64,000 nucleotides of DNA from contig NC_053043.1 of the NCBI RefSeq assembly GCF_003473485.1, positions 13,526,001 to 13,590,000 of the forward strand, read 5' to 3'. Below are positions 24,029 to 35,734 of this stretch, in pieces; positions within the stretch are counted from its first letter, which is position 1; the number at the start of each line of letters is the position of its first letter. A program made the translations under genes and the position numbers. The notes under the pieces were generated by a model. The model searched no databases, was not told the origin of the DNA, and saw only the letters and a list, made by a program, of their open reading frames with translations. The stretch is from Medicago truncatula (lineage: Eukaryota; Streptophyta; Magnoliopsida; Fabales; Fabaceae).

Positions 24029-24355
24029 TTAATGATTAGGACCGAATGACTTAACGCACGAATTAAAATTAAATGCAAAATATATTTTCTTTTTTAAGTT
24101 CAAAGGTTTCATCAGGATACATATAGTGTGGCATTCTAGCAACACATGAATTCCATCTTCATAATTAGCACTAGAAACAACACAATTAGTTTGACACGAT
24201 ACATATGTTGTGGGAAAGTAACCACGACAAACTCGCCACACCAAATTCTTAATCTTTGGTGGAACTTTGAGTTTCCAAATTAAATTGTATCTCCCAAGTC
24301 TACGTAAATGAGAGTTACCAACAATATTATCCACACACGCGTTGTCGCACTGCAT
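24029..24355 (-). mobile_element. LINE fragment, zinc-binding region after reverse transcriptase
   Basis: The minus-strand frame contains LIWKLKVPPKIKNLVWRVC and CRGYFPTTYVSCQTNCVVSS. These match the zinc-binding domain (zf-RVT) between reverse transcriptase and RNase H in plant LINEs. The domain is partial, with parts missing after HVLLECH. No other part of the element is adjacent. Confidence 0.8.
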
Positions 24356-24750
24356 ACAAAATATTTACCATTCTTCTCTGTCTTCCATAATAACTAATAC
24401 TTACCATTTTTGTACCTTCTCTTTTATTGACTAAAATTTATATGAAGCCATCAAATTATGAGGTTCATATAAATTTGCATGACACATGCTAGTTAATAAA
24501 AAAAATTATTATAAAATGTACATGTTGCGATACAAACATACTATTTTAATTTTCTTAATATGCGTAAGTTTGTACATGATAAAAAAATTCTTATACTAAA
24601 TGTGTTTTTTTGTTGATGAAAGCGAAAAGTGTGTTTTAAATAGCATTATTCATGGTAGTAATTTTTACACGAGAGAGATTAAAATTTAATTTGTCATCAT
24701 TTAAAAGCAAAGAAAATTACATAACAAGTTTATATTGGTAAACTTAAATA

Positions 24751-25018
24751 GGGGTAATAGTCATTTTAATCCTGAATGTGTAATGAGTAGTCAGTAAAAT
24801 CCTTCAATATATCAACATTTTAAAACAGTCTCTAATTATGCCATTCGTTAGTTAAAAATAGTCCCAGTAAAATATTTTTTTGTACTGAGATATTATTTTA
24901 GCTTCAAAACTATTTTGACTAATAAAATGCACAATCAAAAACTATTTTAAAATTTTGATATATTCAAAGATTATTGTTACTATTCATTACATATTTAAAG
25001 ATTAAAATGATTATTACC
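24751..25018. repeat. Foldback MITE
   Basis: GGGGTAATAGTCATTTTAAT at the left pairs with ATTAAAATGATTATTACC at the right. Further inward, ATGTGTAATGAGTAG pairs with CTATTCATTACATAT. About 268 bp, non-coding. Confidence 0.65.
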
Positions 25019-25233
25019 ACTTCTATACTACTGCAGTACTACTAAGAAATTAGGTGATAGGATCCATTCTCTATAGCAAATAGTACTGTCAGTAAAAAGT
25101 AGTAGAAGAGAATTAAAGTTCACTCACCAGCTTGATTGAATTTTGAACCCCATAAAGCTTGAAGATTTGACTTGTCTCGAAGTTTCTAGATATTACGAGG
25201 CTTGTTTGATTGAGTTTTGTTTACTTTTAAAAA

Positions 25234-25630
25234 CTCTTTTGACCCTTAACTATTTAATTGGTATCGCTTTGGTCCCTTAATTAAAAAAAAAAATTGTTTG
25301 AGGATTTTAAGTTTTTTTTTAGTCTCGTTTTGGTCCATTCTGTTAGATTTCCGTTAGAATTTTAAAAAAAAATTAACTCCTGGACACATGTCACCTTGTC
25401 ATTGGCTCTAAGTTTTTTTTTTTTTTTTTATAAAAAAAAAATCTCAGAGCCAATAACAAGGTGACACGTGTCCACACTTAACGTTTTTTATTAAAACTAA
25501 CAGAAACCTAACAGAAGGGACCAAAACGAGACTAAAAAAAAACTTAAAATCCTCAAACAATCTTTTTTTTAGTTAAGGGACCAAAGCGATACCAATTAAA
25601 TAGTTAAAGGACCAAAAGAGCATTTAAGCC
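25234..25630. repeat. Foldback MITE with ~190-bp arms
   Basis: The left arm, from CTCTTTTGACCCTTAACTA, pairs with the right arm ending TAGTTAAAGGACCAAAAGAG, over nearly the full length around a T/A-rich centre at about 25411-25441. Matching inner words include TTGTTTGAGGATTTTAAG, GTCTCGTTTTGGTCC and CATTGGCTCT-like ends. The right end continues as CATTTAAGCC, and TTTTAAAAACT lies outside both ends as a probable target duplication. The left end seems to lack about 10 bp. Confidence 0.8.
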
Positions 25631-26127
25631 TTTTTAAAAACTATTTTCTAAATCAATTTTATGAAACTGTTTTTCAAATGAAAAAAAAAAAAAAAAACAG
25701 TTTGATAATTCTATTTTTAAAATTGTTTTGGGAATGAAAAAAATTGTTTGATAATTTGTTTTTAAAATATGTTTTGATTATTTATTTCATAAAAAGTATA
25801 TTAAATTTCTGGTTACACCCAGTTTTTTTAAAAAGTTTTTTATAATACCAAAATTATCCTTTTATATAAATTTTCTTAAAATCTTGATTTCATTCATTGT
25901 CACTCTAAAATTCCACTCTCTTTCACTCACCAACGATTAAACAATCCTGATGTTCAATTAATCTCTATGGAAGATTAAAGAGTGAATCCAAACATCTTTC
26001 ATTCATACTCGATTGCATATAAATAAGTGAATTTTTTTTTCTTTTTCAATAACGTTGGTTTCAATTTTCTTCTTCTTGTTTAACTGCACTATACGACAGT
26101 TTCAGTTTTACATTGTTGACGTTAACT

Positions 26128-26647
26128 TAAATTCAGTTTAAGTAGGTTCATGTAAACTTAGTTTACATAACCTATTTAAACCGAGTTTAAGTATGTACAC
26201 TTAAACTCAGTTTACATGACCTACTTAAACTAAGTTTACATGTATATACTTAAATTGATATTACGTATAATCATTGAAGAATGTTGAACTTTTAGATGTA
26301 CACTTAAACTTAGTTTACATGACCTACTTAAACTGAGTTTACATGACCTACTTAAACTGAGTTTAAGTATGTATACTTAAACTCCGTTTACATGAGCGAC
26401 TTAAACTAAGTTTACATGATCTACTTAAACTGAGTTTAAGTATGTACACTTAAACTTAGTTTACATGACCTACTTAAAATAAGTTTACATGTACATACTT
26501 AAACTGAGATTACGTAGAATCATTGAACAAGGTTGAACTTTTAAATGTACACTTAAACTCTCCCTACTAAAACTGAGTTTAAGTATGTACACGTAAACTC
26601 AGTTTACATGACCTACTGAAACTAAGTTTACATGACCTACTTAAACT
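26128..26647. repeat. Tandem array of palindromic units
   Basis: The words ACTTAAACT(C/T)AGTTTACATG and CTACTTAAACTGAGTTTAAG alternate many times. Each is itself near-palindromic (TTAAACT..AGTTTAA). A higher-order unit of about 250 bp is visible because a spacer, TTACGTA(T/G)AATCATTGAA followed by TGTTGAACTTTT-like sequence, occurs near 26260 and again near 26510. Imperfect ends GGTTACACCC (near 25815) and GGGTGTAACC (near 26660) suggest the array sits inside one element. Confidence 0.8.
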
Positions 26648-27299
26648 GAAGAGGGATTTTAGGGTGTAACCAAGAAAAAAGGAAAATGCTTTTTGAAAAT
26701 TAAATTTTATGAAAGGGTAATTTTGTCATTTTAAGGTGCAATCAGGATTAAACATGGTGTAATTAGAAAAACTCTTAAATTTATACTTTAGTTTTTTATA
26801 AGTATAATACAGTATCAAAAGAGATTAATAATTATAAACCTTAAAATTCCTCTAGAAAAAAGTAGGAAACTTAAATGTGTCATTTTTTACACAAACATCC
26901 CGTTAGAGTTGTTCGCAAGTATGCGTCGGATAGAAAGGTCATGACTCAGACAAATCAACGAGGTCAATTTAGATTTCCTCATAGTTTACACTAAATCCGA
27001 CCAAACCCGAATTGATTTGGTTCAATAATAGACTTATGATTTTAAACTGATAAATCTATAAGTTGATGGTAAATAATAATTTTTCAAAATTTACATTGAC
27101 TTAGTTTAGGAGTTTTGAGTGGTGTATCTTGAGGTAATTCAATTTAGTTTAAATGTTAAAGTTTTAAATAATGGACTTCAATCAAAATATTATGGGAGGG
27201 GTTTGTGTGAATTTGACAAAAACGTTAAGGCATCTAGTGAGGCGACGCTAAGATGAAATGTCATCATAGGGGAAACTCTTGTCATGGTAGAGTTTAACA

Positions 27300-27515
27300 T
27301 AAAGATTCATGGGAGTAGTGAGTGGTTTGGAACCAAGTAAGCTCGTATATATTACTAAGTTAAAGCAATACTTGTGCAGGAAGATGTAGAGTTACCAAGA
27401 TGTGAATATGCAACTTCTAAACCTAGGAAACAATTAGTTATTTAATGAGCAAATCTTGTCTTGGAAGTACCAACAATGATTACATCATCATCAACATAGA
27501 TCAATAGGTCTTTAA
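27300..27515 (-). pseudogene. Copia reverse transcriptase fragment
   Basis: On the minus strand LIYVDDDVIIVGTSK (near 27470-27513) is the catalytic YVDD block of Copia reverse transcriptase. FLGLEVA follows, with a deletion between them, then a degenerate SELTWFQT that matches the LGLLGSKP region. Stops interrupt it. Confidence 0.65.
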
Positions 27516-28164
27516 TGGCTTTATTTGGATGCATCTAAGAAAGTTAAAGGAAAGAGTAAGAAGGGAAAGATTGTCTAAGGAAAGAAAAAGAGTAGAAAGT
27601 GAGAGGATTGTTTTGGTTGTTTGGTACAAGGGAAAGTGGAATAGAAAGTTGGAGGAAAGAAAGATCTATATTTTCTAATTGACATAATTGCCCTTAAACA
27701 AAAATAATATGTTAGTATATATAAACATTGTATGTACTTTAGTAGAAGAATAAAATATGTCATACAACAATCGAATCATGTATGCCTAGAGACTAACAAA
27801 AAGTTAAATGGTGAATTACTTAAAAAAAGCTAGGTGTGAATTGAAAAAATAATAAAGAGACACCAGCACGACGACTTGCAAAAACGCAAAACCCACCAGA
27901 GCCACGACGACTTGCAACAAAGTGAACGCACGACTAACCGAATGGATTCCAAACCCATCAACCACCTTGGATTTGCATCGCGTCCAGCAGTAAGATAAAC
28001 TCCGGTGAAGATAAACGAGTCGCGGTGGTGCCGCCGACTGAAACCCCATTTGGGGGTTGGTGATGGAAGCCATCCAAGACAAGCAACCACCACCACTTTT
28101 AGATCTACATCTTGATGACGAAATTTTGGATTTGGGAGAAGAAGAGATTGGTGTTTTTGACTTT
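27516..28164. other. Spacer, no gene supported
   Basis: Overlapping minus-strand open frames of 88 codons at 27816-28096 are in a GC-richer patch, but neither resembles a protein I know and they overlap each other in different frames. Probably part of an unidentified repeat. Confidence 0.35.
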
Positions 28165-28345
28165 AGAACTGATTACATAATTTGAAACTTTTAACTTTAA
28201 AAGTGATTTTTACATTCAAATTTATTGTTCAACCCATTTATGTAAATGTATTTATATAAATCACATCACATTCAACTCATTTTGAATTAAAATTATTTTT
28301 ACAAAATCAATTTATTCAAAATCAAATTTTGTTACCGTAAATCAA
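28165..28345. repeat. Dispersed MITE-like repeat, copy 2
   Basis: TTAAAAGTGATTTTTACATT, AAATTTATTGTTCAACCC and ACAAAATCAATTTATT occur in the same order as in the copy at 22008-22165. Confidence 0.6.
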
Positions 28346-28502
28346 ATATACACATGTTTCGATAAGCTTCTGGTATTAGAAAATTTCGGTGTTCGAATTG
28401 CAGTGACTCATTGTGATTTTGACATCTATGTTGTTTCTAACTAAATAAATAGTTAGTATTTGGTTCAACATTTTTTTCTTCTTCTTCTCTTTCTTCTTTC
28501 TA

Positions 28503-28790
28503 GAATGGCGTCTTAAGACTGCAATATTTATAGATATTTATTGAGAGAGACTGCAATATTTCCTCTTTTTTGGATAATATGAAGCAGAAAGAGTACACAT
28601 TTGTTGAATATAATGCCGTATAATACGTGGTTCTTTGAATGCTTCCAACTCAAGTTTTGACCTGTTCACAAAATTCTTCAGACTCACCTTAAACTAAACC
28701 AGCTTGACAGTTTGATATTATTTTTTTAAAGAGCAAAAAACGTCATCGAATTAAAGAATATTAATCAATTAATTAATTAATTTTTTTGGT
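28503..28790 (+). other. Distal conserved block of PR-10 copy 1
   Basis: Starts AGAATGGCGTCTTAAGACTG and continues through CAGAAAGAGTACACATTTG, GGTTCTTTGAATGCTTCCAA and TTTTGACCTGTTCACAAAAT. Related blocks precede all five PR-10 genes in the same order and orientation; this one is 1.7 kb before the start codon. It has no long open frame. Confidence 0.7.
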
Positions 28791-30000
28791 CTTGATCAAT
28801 TAATTAATTATACCAGTGGTAAACATAAAAAACAGATCTACAGTCACGCGGCAACAAATCCAAAAAAGTATGTCAATGTCATTATTTGGTAAATATTTTA
28901 TTTATCAACTTCAACTTTCAAGTTGCCCTTAAGAAACTTTCAAGTTTAAACTAAGACCTCAAAAAAAAAAAGTTAATAAACTAAGACCTCTAAAAACAAA
29001 GGTAATAAACTAATAAGAATATTCTCTCAACAAAAAATGAAACTAAGAAGAATATATTTTGCTTATTTACCAGAAAAAAATATTTTGATTAGTCAAAAGA
29101 AGAAGAATATTGTGAATTAATTTGACACTGACGATTTTTAGAGCTGTAGATATTTACGTATTTAATTGTTGATGTCCATTCAAGTGATTTAACTTAAGTT
29201 GAGGTTTATTCTTTTGTTACTAAGTTGGAGGTGGAGAAGGAGACTATTTGCATAGGAGGAGAAACGACCAGTAAAGTAGAGTGTGTTATGTTGCTTGATA
29301 ATATTTTTTTTTTTGTAGGATAATGTATTAGATAAATGGATTTAGAAACATTACCCTATCAAAGGGTACACGGTAAAGGAGGTCATCATAACCCTATGCC
29401 TAATGATCCACTTACTATAGATTTGCATTCAAGCTTAATTAGGAACAAAGCAGAACCTCTCAAGGTGTAATTTTTCACATGACGAACAAAGCAATTCCTT
29501 TATGATATAAAATGTCAATATTGTTATTTCTTTTTAATCAAAGCATAATAATAAAAAAAAAAACTTATAAAAAAACTCATCAAATTCATAAACAAACCTA
29601 AATCTTCATCATATAAAGATAAAAACCCAAAGTTTATTAAAATTTTGCTATAAAAAGGATAACAATTTTGACATTTTATAACGTAAATGATTAAATCAGA
29701 AAAAGAAAAAGATAACGAAGGAAAGTGTTACCTGATTATAAAATAAATTATTAAATTGAAAAAAAAAGTTAAATAACTAAAATGTTATCTATAATTAAGT
29801 TAATAGACGAAATATGTAATTTTGCTAATTAATATTGCGTAAGTTTTTATTTATTTTATATACGTTGTTTTGGATTGAAATTTGAGTGGTCTTAAAGGAG
29901 AGAAAAACAAAAGAGAAAAGAAAAATTAATAGTAGATACAATAATTTTGTTAGTCCAAATAATATAGTTTTCTTTAAAAATAATATCATTCAAATTTATG
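28791..30000. other. Upstream region of PR-10 copy 1
   Basis: AT-rich, partly alignable by eye with the upstream region of copy 2 (from about 34450 to 35010 and 35559 to 35734), which confirms that the two genes were duplicated with their flanks. No separate gene seen. Confidence 0.5.
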
Positions 30001-30098
30001 TCACGTCACAATGAGAAAAAAAATGGCCTAACGACCTTGTATTACACATCATCATCATCATCCAAAGTCTAAACAATACATCTTCAGTTCCTATAAAT
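30001..30098 (+). promoter_or_regulatory. PR-10 copy 1 promoter: TCACGTCA box and TATA
   Basis: TCACGTCA (30001-30008) contains an ACGT core and, on the other strand, TGACG, the target of TGA-type bZIP factors used in salicylate and defence responses. TATAAAT is at 30092-30098, 102 bp before the ATG. The same pair occurs at copies 2 and 4. Confidence 0.65.
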
Positions 30099-30199
30099 AC
30101 AAGAGTGAACTCCACTAATAAATCACACAGGCAAACAATTAACTTATTAATAGTTTGTTATTTCATACATTAATTAGAAATTTATAATTCATTATCATC

Positions 30200-32016
30200 A
30201 TGGGTGTCTTCAACTTTGAGGATGAAACCACATCTATTGTAGCTCCTGCTAGACTTTACAAAGCTCTAGTTACAGATTCTGATAACCTTATCCCAAAGGT
30301 TATTGATGCCATCCAAAGTATTGAAATTGTTGAAGGAAACGGTGGCGCCGGAACCATCAAAAAACTTACTTTCGTTGAAGGTTAGTATATATGTGTGAAA
30401 AATTGTAGTGGCAAGAAACTTTTTTTAACCCTATGTAAAGAAAATGTTTAAAAACTAAATTGGTTTGAGAACATGTTTTCTATTTTTAATTACAAAATTA
30501 AGTGTTAGAAGAAGAACAGCTACGCCGACATGGTCGACAATTTAACAAAAGTTCCATATCACAATAAATATCTACTTAGCATATGTTTGAAACTACGATG
30601 AGATTACTCTCAACACACGACCACCAAAAACTTATATCCTTAGCTTCAGGTTTTTTACGGTAAAACAAAATGGGAAACAAGTATTAAGAATTAACCCTTC
30701 AAAGAAAGTATTAAGAATTATGATACATAACATAAATAGTGGAAGTCAACAAAGCATTTTTGATGACATTATTACTAGTATTAATTTTATTTTTTTTTGA
30801 GGGGAAAGTATTATTATATTATATTATTATATGCGTTTAATGGAGATCTAATGTCGGTGTAAAATTATTTTACCGTCGGTAAGACCAAAAATAAATAAAT
30901 TATTTTACCATGACAACTATGACAATTCACCATACTACCAAATAAGCCCATTTAAAAACAGTTTTTCAATACTTGACCAGAAAAACTAGTATTTTTTAAA
31001 AGTAACATCAAATATTTGACTTGTTGATTGTCAAGTGTATATCCTCTTTTCTTTTAGTGTTATGTTAACTTGTATCCTAAGAGTATAAGATAAGAAACTA
31101 AATGTAGAGATTTAACTTTGAAATTTGTACATCATAATTTTTTTTAATGACACATTGTGCAACATAATCTTAAAATCTTTTTTTTTCTAAAGGATAATCT
31201 TAAAATCTTAAAAACTTATATTTTCTTTTATTATATATATATTGGATTATTTGTTACTGTGTTTTTTATATAATTTTTTTTTTATGAGAAACAGTAATTT
31301 TTTAAAATTATTTTTAATAGCTTCTTATACTAATTTTTAATAGGCTTAATTGCACTTTTGGACCGCTATCTTTCCAAAAGTTACGGTTATGGACCCCTAA
31401 CTAATTTAAAAACAAAACAACCCCCAATATTTAGATTCTTTGGCAGTTTTGGACCCCCAAGGCAAAAAAATTGACACGTGGCACCTCACTTAGGATGCCA
31501 CGTCAGCGTTGACCGAGTCAACAATGAATTTGGGGTCCAAAACTGCCAAAGAATCAAAACATAAGGGGCTGTTTTGTATTTAAATTAGTTAGGGGTCCAT
31601 AACCGCAACTTTTGAAAAGATAGGGGTATAAAAGTGCAATTAAGCCTTTTTAATAACCTAATTGAACTAAGTGAATGTCCATCATGTTAGTAATTTGTGA
31701 AACGAATCAATTATTATGAGCAGGTGGTGAAACAAAGTATGATTTGCACAAAGTGGACTTAGTAGATGATGTTAACTTTGCTTACAACTACAGCATAGTT
31801 GGTGGTGGTGGACTTCCAGACACAGTGGAGAAGATCTCCTTTGAGTCTAAATTGTCTGCAGGGCCAGATGGAGGATCCATTGCAAAGCTTACTGTGAAAT
31901 ACTTCACCAAAGGTGATGCTGCACCTAGTGAAGAGGAAATCAAGGGTGGCAAAGCTAGGGGTGATGGTCTTTTCAAGGCTCTTGAAGGTTACGTTTTGGC
32001 AAATCCTGATTACTAA
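30200..32016 (+). CDS. PR10: PR-10 protein (Bet v 1 family), copy 1
   Basis: Exons 30200-30380 and 31724-32016; 157 aa ending ANPDY. It is a small acidic cytosolic protein with no signal peptide, of the pathogenesis-related class 10. These bind hydrophobic ligands in a large cavity and some show RNase activity. The glycine-rich loop is GNGGAG (46-51) with Lys54. Glu96, Glu148 and Tyr150, the residues proposed for RNase activity in lupin PR-10, are present. The intron falls after the first base of codon 61, the conserved family position. Codon 61 becomes Gly (GGETK) where copies 3-5 and typical legume PR-10 have Asp. The predicted protein is identical to that of copy 2. The 1,343-bp intron is long for the family and carries a MULE-type MITE. 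Start: the ATG in context ATCATGGGTGT, shared by copies 1-3 and 5. Confidence 0.95.
31343..31646. mobile_element. MULE-type MITE in the intron of PR-10 copy 1
   Basis: A 304-bp element with inverted ends GGCTTAATTGCACTTTTGGA and TATAAAAGTGCAATTAAGCC. It is flanked by exact 9-bp duplications TTTTTAATA (31334-31342, 31647-31655). A 9-bp duplication is typical of Mutator-like transposition. The arms also match internally (GTTATGGACCCCTAACTAAT with its complement), so the whole can fold. Confidence 0.9.
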
Positions 32017-32269
32017 AGCATATAGCTAATTGCTTGCTTGCTTTATACATGGTGTGTTGTGATGCATTTTATTATATCATGTGGGCTTGATTTGGTTGCC
32101 AAATGTAATTTTCTATTTTCCGTTTGCTGAAGTTTGAGATTGTAAGTCATATGTGTACCTCCCTTCAAGAAATTATAATAATACTTCATCTATTCATTTT
32201 TACTTTTTTTTTAAAAAAATAAAAATTGTATGCAACTATTTATATGTGGCTTTCGAATTTTAAGGTTAT

Positions 32270-32592
32270 TGTTAGAACGAAAACTAATAACTGAAGATTA
32301 AATAAGAGAACGAAAGAAAAAACAATGAACATACAATATTTTTTAACACAGTTCAATCAATTGTACCTACCTATGTGACTATAGATCAACTATTGTTCTA
32401 TTTCTATTACTGTGACAAGAATTAGGGTTTCATATTACAAGCTGTATATATGAATTATATGTTAAGAGTCCCACATCGGTTAGGAGTTGGCCTGACAATT
32501 TATTTATAAGTGGGGGGCAATCCTCACCTCACAAACTGATTTTGTGGGGTTGTGTTAGGCCTAACCACGATTTCTAATTCTATACTTCATCA
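32270..32592. mobile_element. Solo LTR downstream of PR-10 copy 1
   Basis: A 323-bp insertion starting TGTTAGAACG and ending TTCATCA, flanked by exact 5-bp GTTAT (32265-32269, 32593-32597). The matching place after copy 2 (near 41495, AAGGTTATACTCATC) has no insertion. TG...CA ends with a 5-bp duplication and no interior fit a solo LTR. It contains TGTTAAGAGTCCCACATCGG (from 32460), itself a common legume LTR start, so it could be composite. Confidence 0.7.
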
Positions 32593-32999
32593 GTTATACT
32601 CATCAATCTTTTAGACTCTAAGATATCTTGGTTAACCAAAAAATAATTGAACATAAGACAACCCATTCTCCATAAAACAATTCTCACACAATCTTTCCAT
32701 ATCAACATACACCGTGGCTTCTTAAAAATAATAAACCCTATGAGAAAAGTAAAAAAACGAGGCAATCTTGAGAACATAGTGGCCAAATATTAGAGGACAA
32801 TTGGTATGAAATGAATAAAAAAGGGAAAAATCTTACAAATGAATGAAGGAGTACAAGAGTGTTTATATAATGGAAGCATGAAAATAACTATAACTAGATC
32901 AAAAGAGAAAAGAGTAAATGTCCTAAAATGTCCTCTATCTCTCTTGGTATGATTCTTTCTCTTATCTTCTTCATTGTGCAATATCCTCCCACAAGTTGG

Positions 33000-33470
33000 A
33001 GGTTGGTAGATATCCAACATCCCCAACTTGGATAGAAGAAGATTGAAAGGCTGCAGAAGTAGTGACTTGGTGAAGAAGTCTGCAACTTGATCTTTAGAGG
33101 AAATAGGTAGTAGCTTGAATAATCCAGCTTACATTTTTTCTCTAATAATATGGCAGTCAATCTCAAGGTGTTTGGTAATTTGTTCATGAAAGACTAGATT
33201 AACAGCGATGTAGATAGCACTTTGATTGTCACAGTAATGAACATGTGCTTTGGTACATTGAATCTCTGATAAGGTAAAGCAACCATTGCAATTAACAACT
33301 AGTAGATGCAAGTGCTCGTTATTCAGCTTCTAATGTGATCTAGAGACTGTAAGTTGTTTCTTTGTTCTCCAAGAAACAAGAGATTTGCCAAGAAAGAATC
33401 ATTGACCATAGATTTACCACTTTCTTACATGGAATAATTTGGTGAATTTGCCAAATTTGACATCACATCA
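33000..33470 (-). pseudogene. Copia RNase H / 3' pol fragment
   Basis: On the minus strand [18 protein letters not shown] followed by [15 protein letters not shown] (33129-33250) is the Copia RNase H core. LLPISSKDQVADFFTKSL-like sequence and LGMLDIYQPPTCG (near 33000) follow in a shifted frame. Stops and at least one frameshift are present. Confidence 0.8.
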
Positions 33471-33589
33471 TCGCGATATCTAAAATTGTATCGTGCAATG
33501 AAGCGTGTCTTTGGTTTCATGGTACATAAATACAAAAGTGATTTTATACACATAAAATTAATTCTAATATGTGATGTCTACCGAATATG

Positions 33590-33745
33590 TTTCTTTAGAA
33601 TTGATTGTATAATTTGAAACTTTTAACTCTAAACTACATTAAAGTTTACTGTTCAACCCATCTACTATTAATTTAAACATAAATCATATCACAATCATCT
33701 CATTTTTAACTAAAATTATTTTAACAAAATCCGGTTGACAAAATT
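33590..33745. repeat. Dispersed MITE-like repeat, copy 3
   Basis: TTTGAAACTTTTAACTCTAA and TTTACTGTTCAACCCATCTA match the copy at 28165-28345. It sits at the same relative place upstream of PR-10 copy 2 as that copy does before copy 1, so it was duplicated with the gene. Confidence 0.6.
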
Positions 33746-33854
33746 CTAATGATATCATGATCTTACTGAAGAGTCAAAATTAAGCTTTTGATCAATTGCA
33801 GTAATTCATCGTAATTTTGACATATATGCTGTTTATAACTAAAAAAAAATTATT

Positions 33855-34028
33855 GGTAATGTTAACTTGTGTTCTAAGGGCACATGTTAAGGAACTCAAA
33901 AATAACAATTTTACATTGAAAAACATAATATTTTAACTTTTAAGAAGTTAAATGCACAACTTTTTGATACGTACTTCTATAATTAGTTCTTTAACATGTG
34001 CCCTTAAGGACAAAAATTAGCATTTGTC
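33855..34028. mobile_element. MITE upstream of PR-10 copy 2, absent from copy 1
   Basis: Inverted ends: GTTCTAAGGGCACATGTTAA near 33869 and TTTAACATGTGCCCTTAAGG near 33993. The sequences on either side continue together upstream of copy 1 (near 28445-28465) without it, so it arrived after the duplication. Related copies: 36976-37142, 52046-52205, 59193-59738. Confidence 0.75.
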
Positions 34029-34085
34029 ATAAATTATTTGTATTAAATTCAACGTTTTTTCTTCTTCTTCTCTTTCTTCTTTCTA

Positions 34086-34450
34086 GAATGGCGCCTTGAA
34101 TTGTTCAAAAAAAAAGAATGGCGCCTTGAGACTGCAATATTTATATAGACCGCAATATTTTCTCCAAGTTGAATACTATGCAATACTATAAGACTAGGAC
34201 TCCCGAATTTCCTCTTCTTTTTTGGATAATATGAAGCAGAAAGAGTACACATTTGTTGAATATAATGCCGTATAATACGTGGTTCTTTGAATGCTTCCAA
34301 CTCAATTTTTGACCTGTACACAAAATTCTTCAGACTCACCTTAAAATAAACCATCTTGACAGTTTGTTATTATTTTTTTAAAGAGCAAAATACGTCATCG
34401 AATTAAAGAATATTAATCAATTAAGTAATTAATTTTTTTGGTCTTGATCA
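34086..34450 (+). other. Distal conserved block of PR-10 copy 2
   Basis: AGAATGGCGCCTTGA occurs twice here (34086 and 34117), a local duplication not seen in copy 1. GCAGAAAGAGTACACATTTG and GGTTCTTTGAATGCTTCCAA then follow. It lies about 1.86 kb before the start codon. Confidence 0.7.
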
Positions 34451-35010
34451 ATTAATTAATTATACCAGCGGTAAACATAAAAAGACGGATCTACAGTCAC
34501 GCGGCAACAAATCCAAAAAAGTATGTCAATGTCATATTATTTGGTAAATATTTTATTTATCAATTTCAACTTTCAAGTTAATAAACTAAGACCTCTCAAA
34601 AAAGGTAATAAACTAATAAGAATATTCTCTCAACAAAAAATAAAACTAAGAAGAATATATTTTGCTTATTTACCGAAAAAATATTTTGCTTAGTCTAAAG
34701 AAGAAGAATATACTTTGCTTCAGCAAAAAATGTATTTTGTATGTATTGTAGTTGAGGTTTATCATAAATTCATAATGCTATTGTAGTTGATATGAGACGA
34801 ATAGTCCTTTATCTTTTTTGTCCTTTATACCATAAAAGATTAAATCGAAAAAAGAAAAAGATAAAAGACGAAAATGTTACTTAATTATAACATAAATTAT
34901 TAAATCAAGAAGAAATGATAAATGACGAAAATGTTATCTCAAATTAAGTCAAGGCACGAAAAATGTAATTTTGTCAATTATATATATTGCTTAAGTTTTT
35001 ATTTATTTTA

Positions 35011-35558
35011 GGTCAAATACCTCTCGGAGTCCTTTAAGTTTCACGTTTGTAACGGATAAGTTTTTTAATTTTTTAAAGTTTCATATTGGTCCTTTAAGTT
35101 ATTGAAAAATTATGTCGTTAACCTTTCAGTCAACCTCCGTTACAAAAACGTTGAGATGTCCATTATGATTGACATGATATAAGGCGCCGCGTTTTTTCCA
35201 TTCCATCGTGTTCCAATTTGAAGAATCTAGGCAATTTGAAGCCATGCTTTTCTTAAAAAAGCTTCAAATTGGTTGTTAATGAGGTTAGGGTTTTCAATTT
35301 GGGGAAGAATGGGTGAAGATTGAAGAAGAGTGATGAGGAATGTGATGGGGTAGTATTGGAACACATTGGATAGGCCAGAACATGGCGTTTTATGCCACAT
35401 CACATATTTAACGGACAATTAAACTTTATTGTAACGGAGGTTGACTGAAAGGGTAACGACGTAAGCTTTTAATAATTTAAAGAACCAATCTAAAACTTTA
35501 AAAATTTAAAGGACTGATCCGGTACAAACGTAAAACTTATCTCAGGAGATATTTGACC
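35011..35558. mobile_element. MULE-type MITE upstream of PR-10 copy 2
   Basis: A 548-bp insertion with ends GGTCAAATACCTC and GAGATATTTGACC and exact 9-bp duplications TTTATTTTA (35002-35010, 35559-35567). Copy 1 has the empty site (near 29855). Both arms also contain matching ACGTTTGTAACGGATAAG / complement-type sequence, so it folds back. Confidence 0.9.
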
Positions 35559-35734
35559 TTTATTTTATATATGTTGTTTTGCATTGAAATTTGAGTGGTC
35601 TTGGAGGAGAGAAAAACAAAAAAGAAAAATAAATAGTAGATGCAATCAATAATTTTGTTAGTCCAAATAATAGTTTTCTTTAAAAATAATATCGTCCAAA
35701 CTCATACAATTAAAAATAGTATTCAAATTTTATG

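Noticed and set aside
26128-26647. CRISPR-like array
   Set aside because: The repeats are nested and palindromic with variable spacing, spacers are not unique and the DNA is plant nuclear. It is a tandem repeat.
27816-28096. Two 88-codon minus-strand open frames
   Set aside because: They overlap in different frames, neither resembles a known protein and no splice or promoter pattern supports them.
35227-35418. 63-codon minus-strand open frame upstream of PR-10 copy 2
   Set aside because: It lies wholly inside the 548-bp MULE MITE (35011-35558), which is absent from copy 1.
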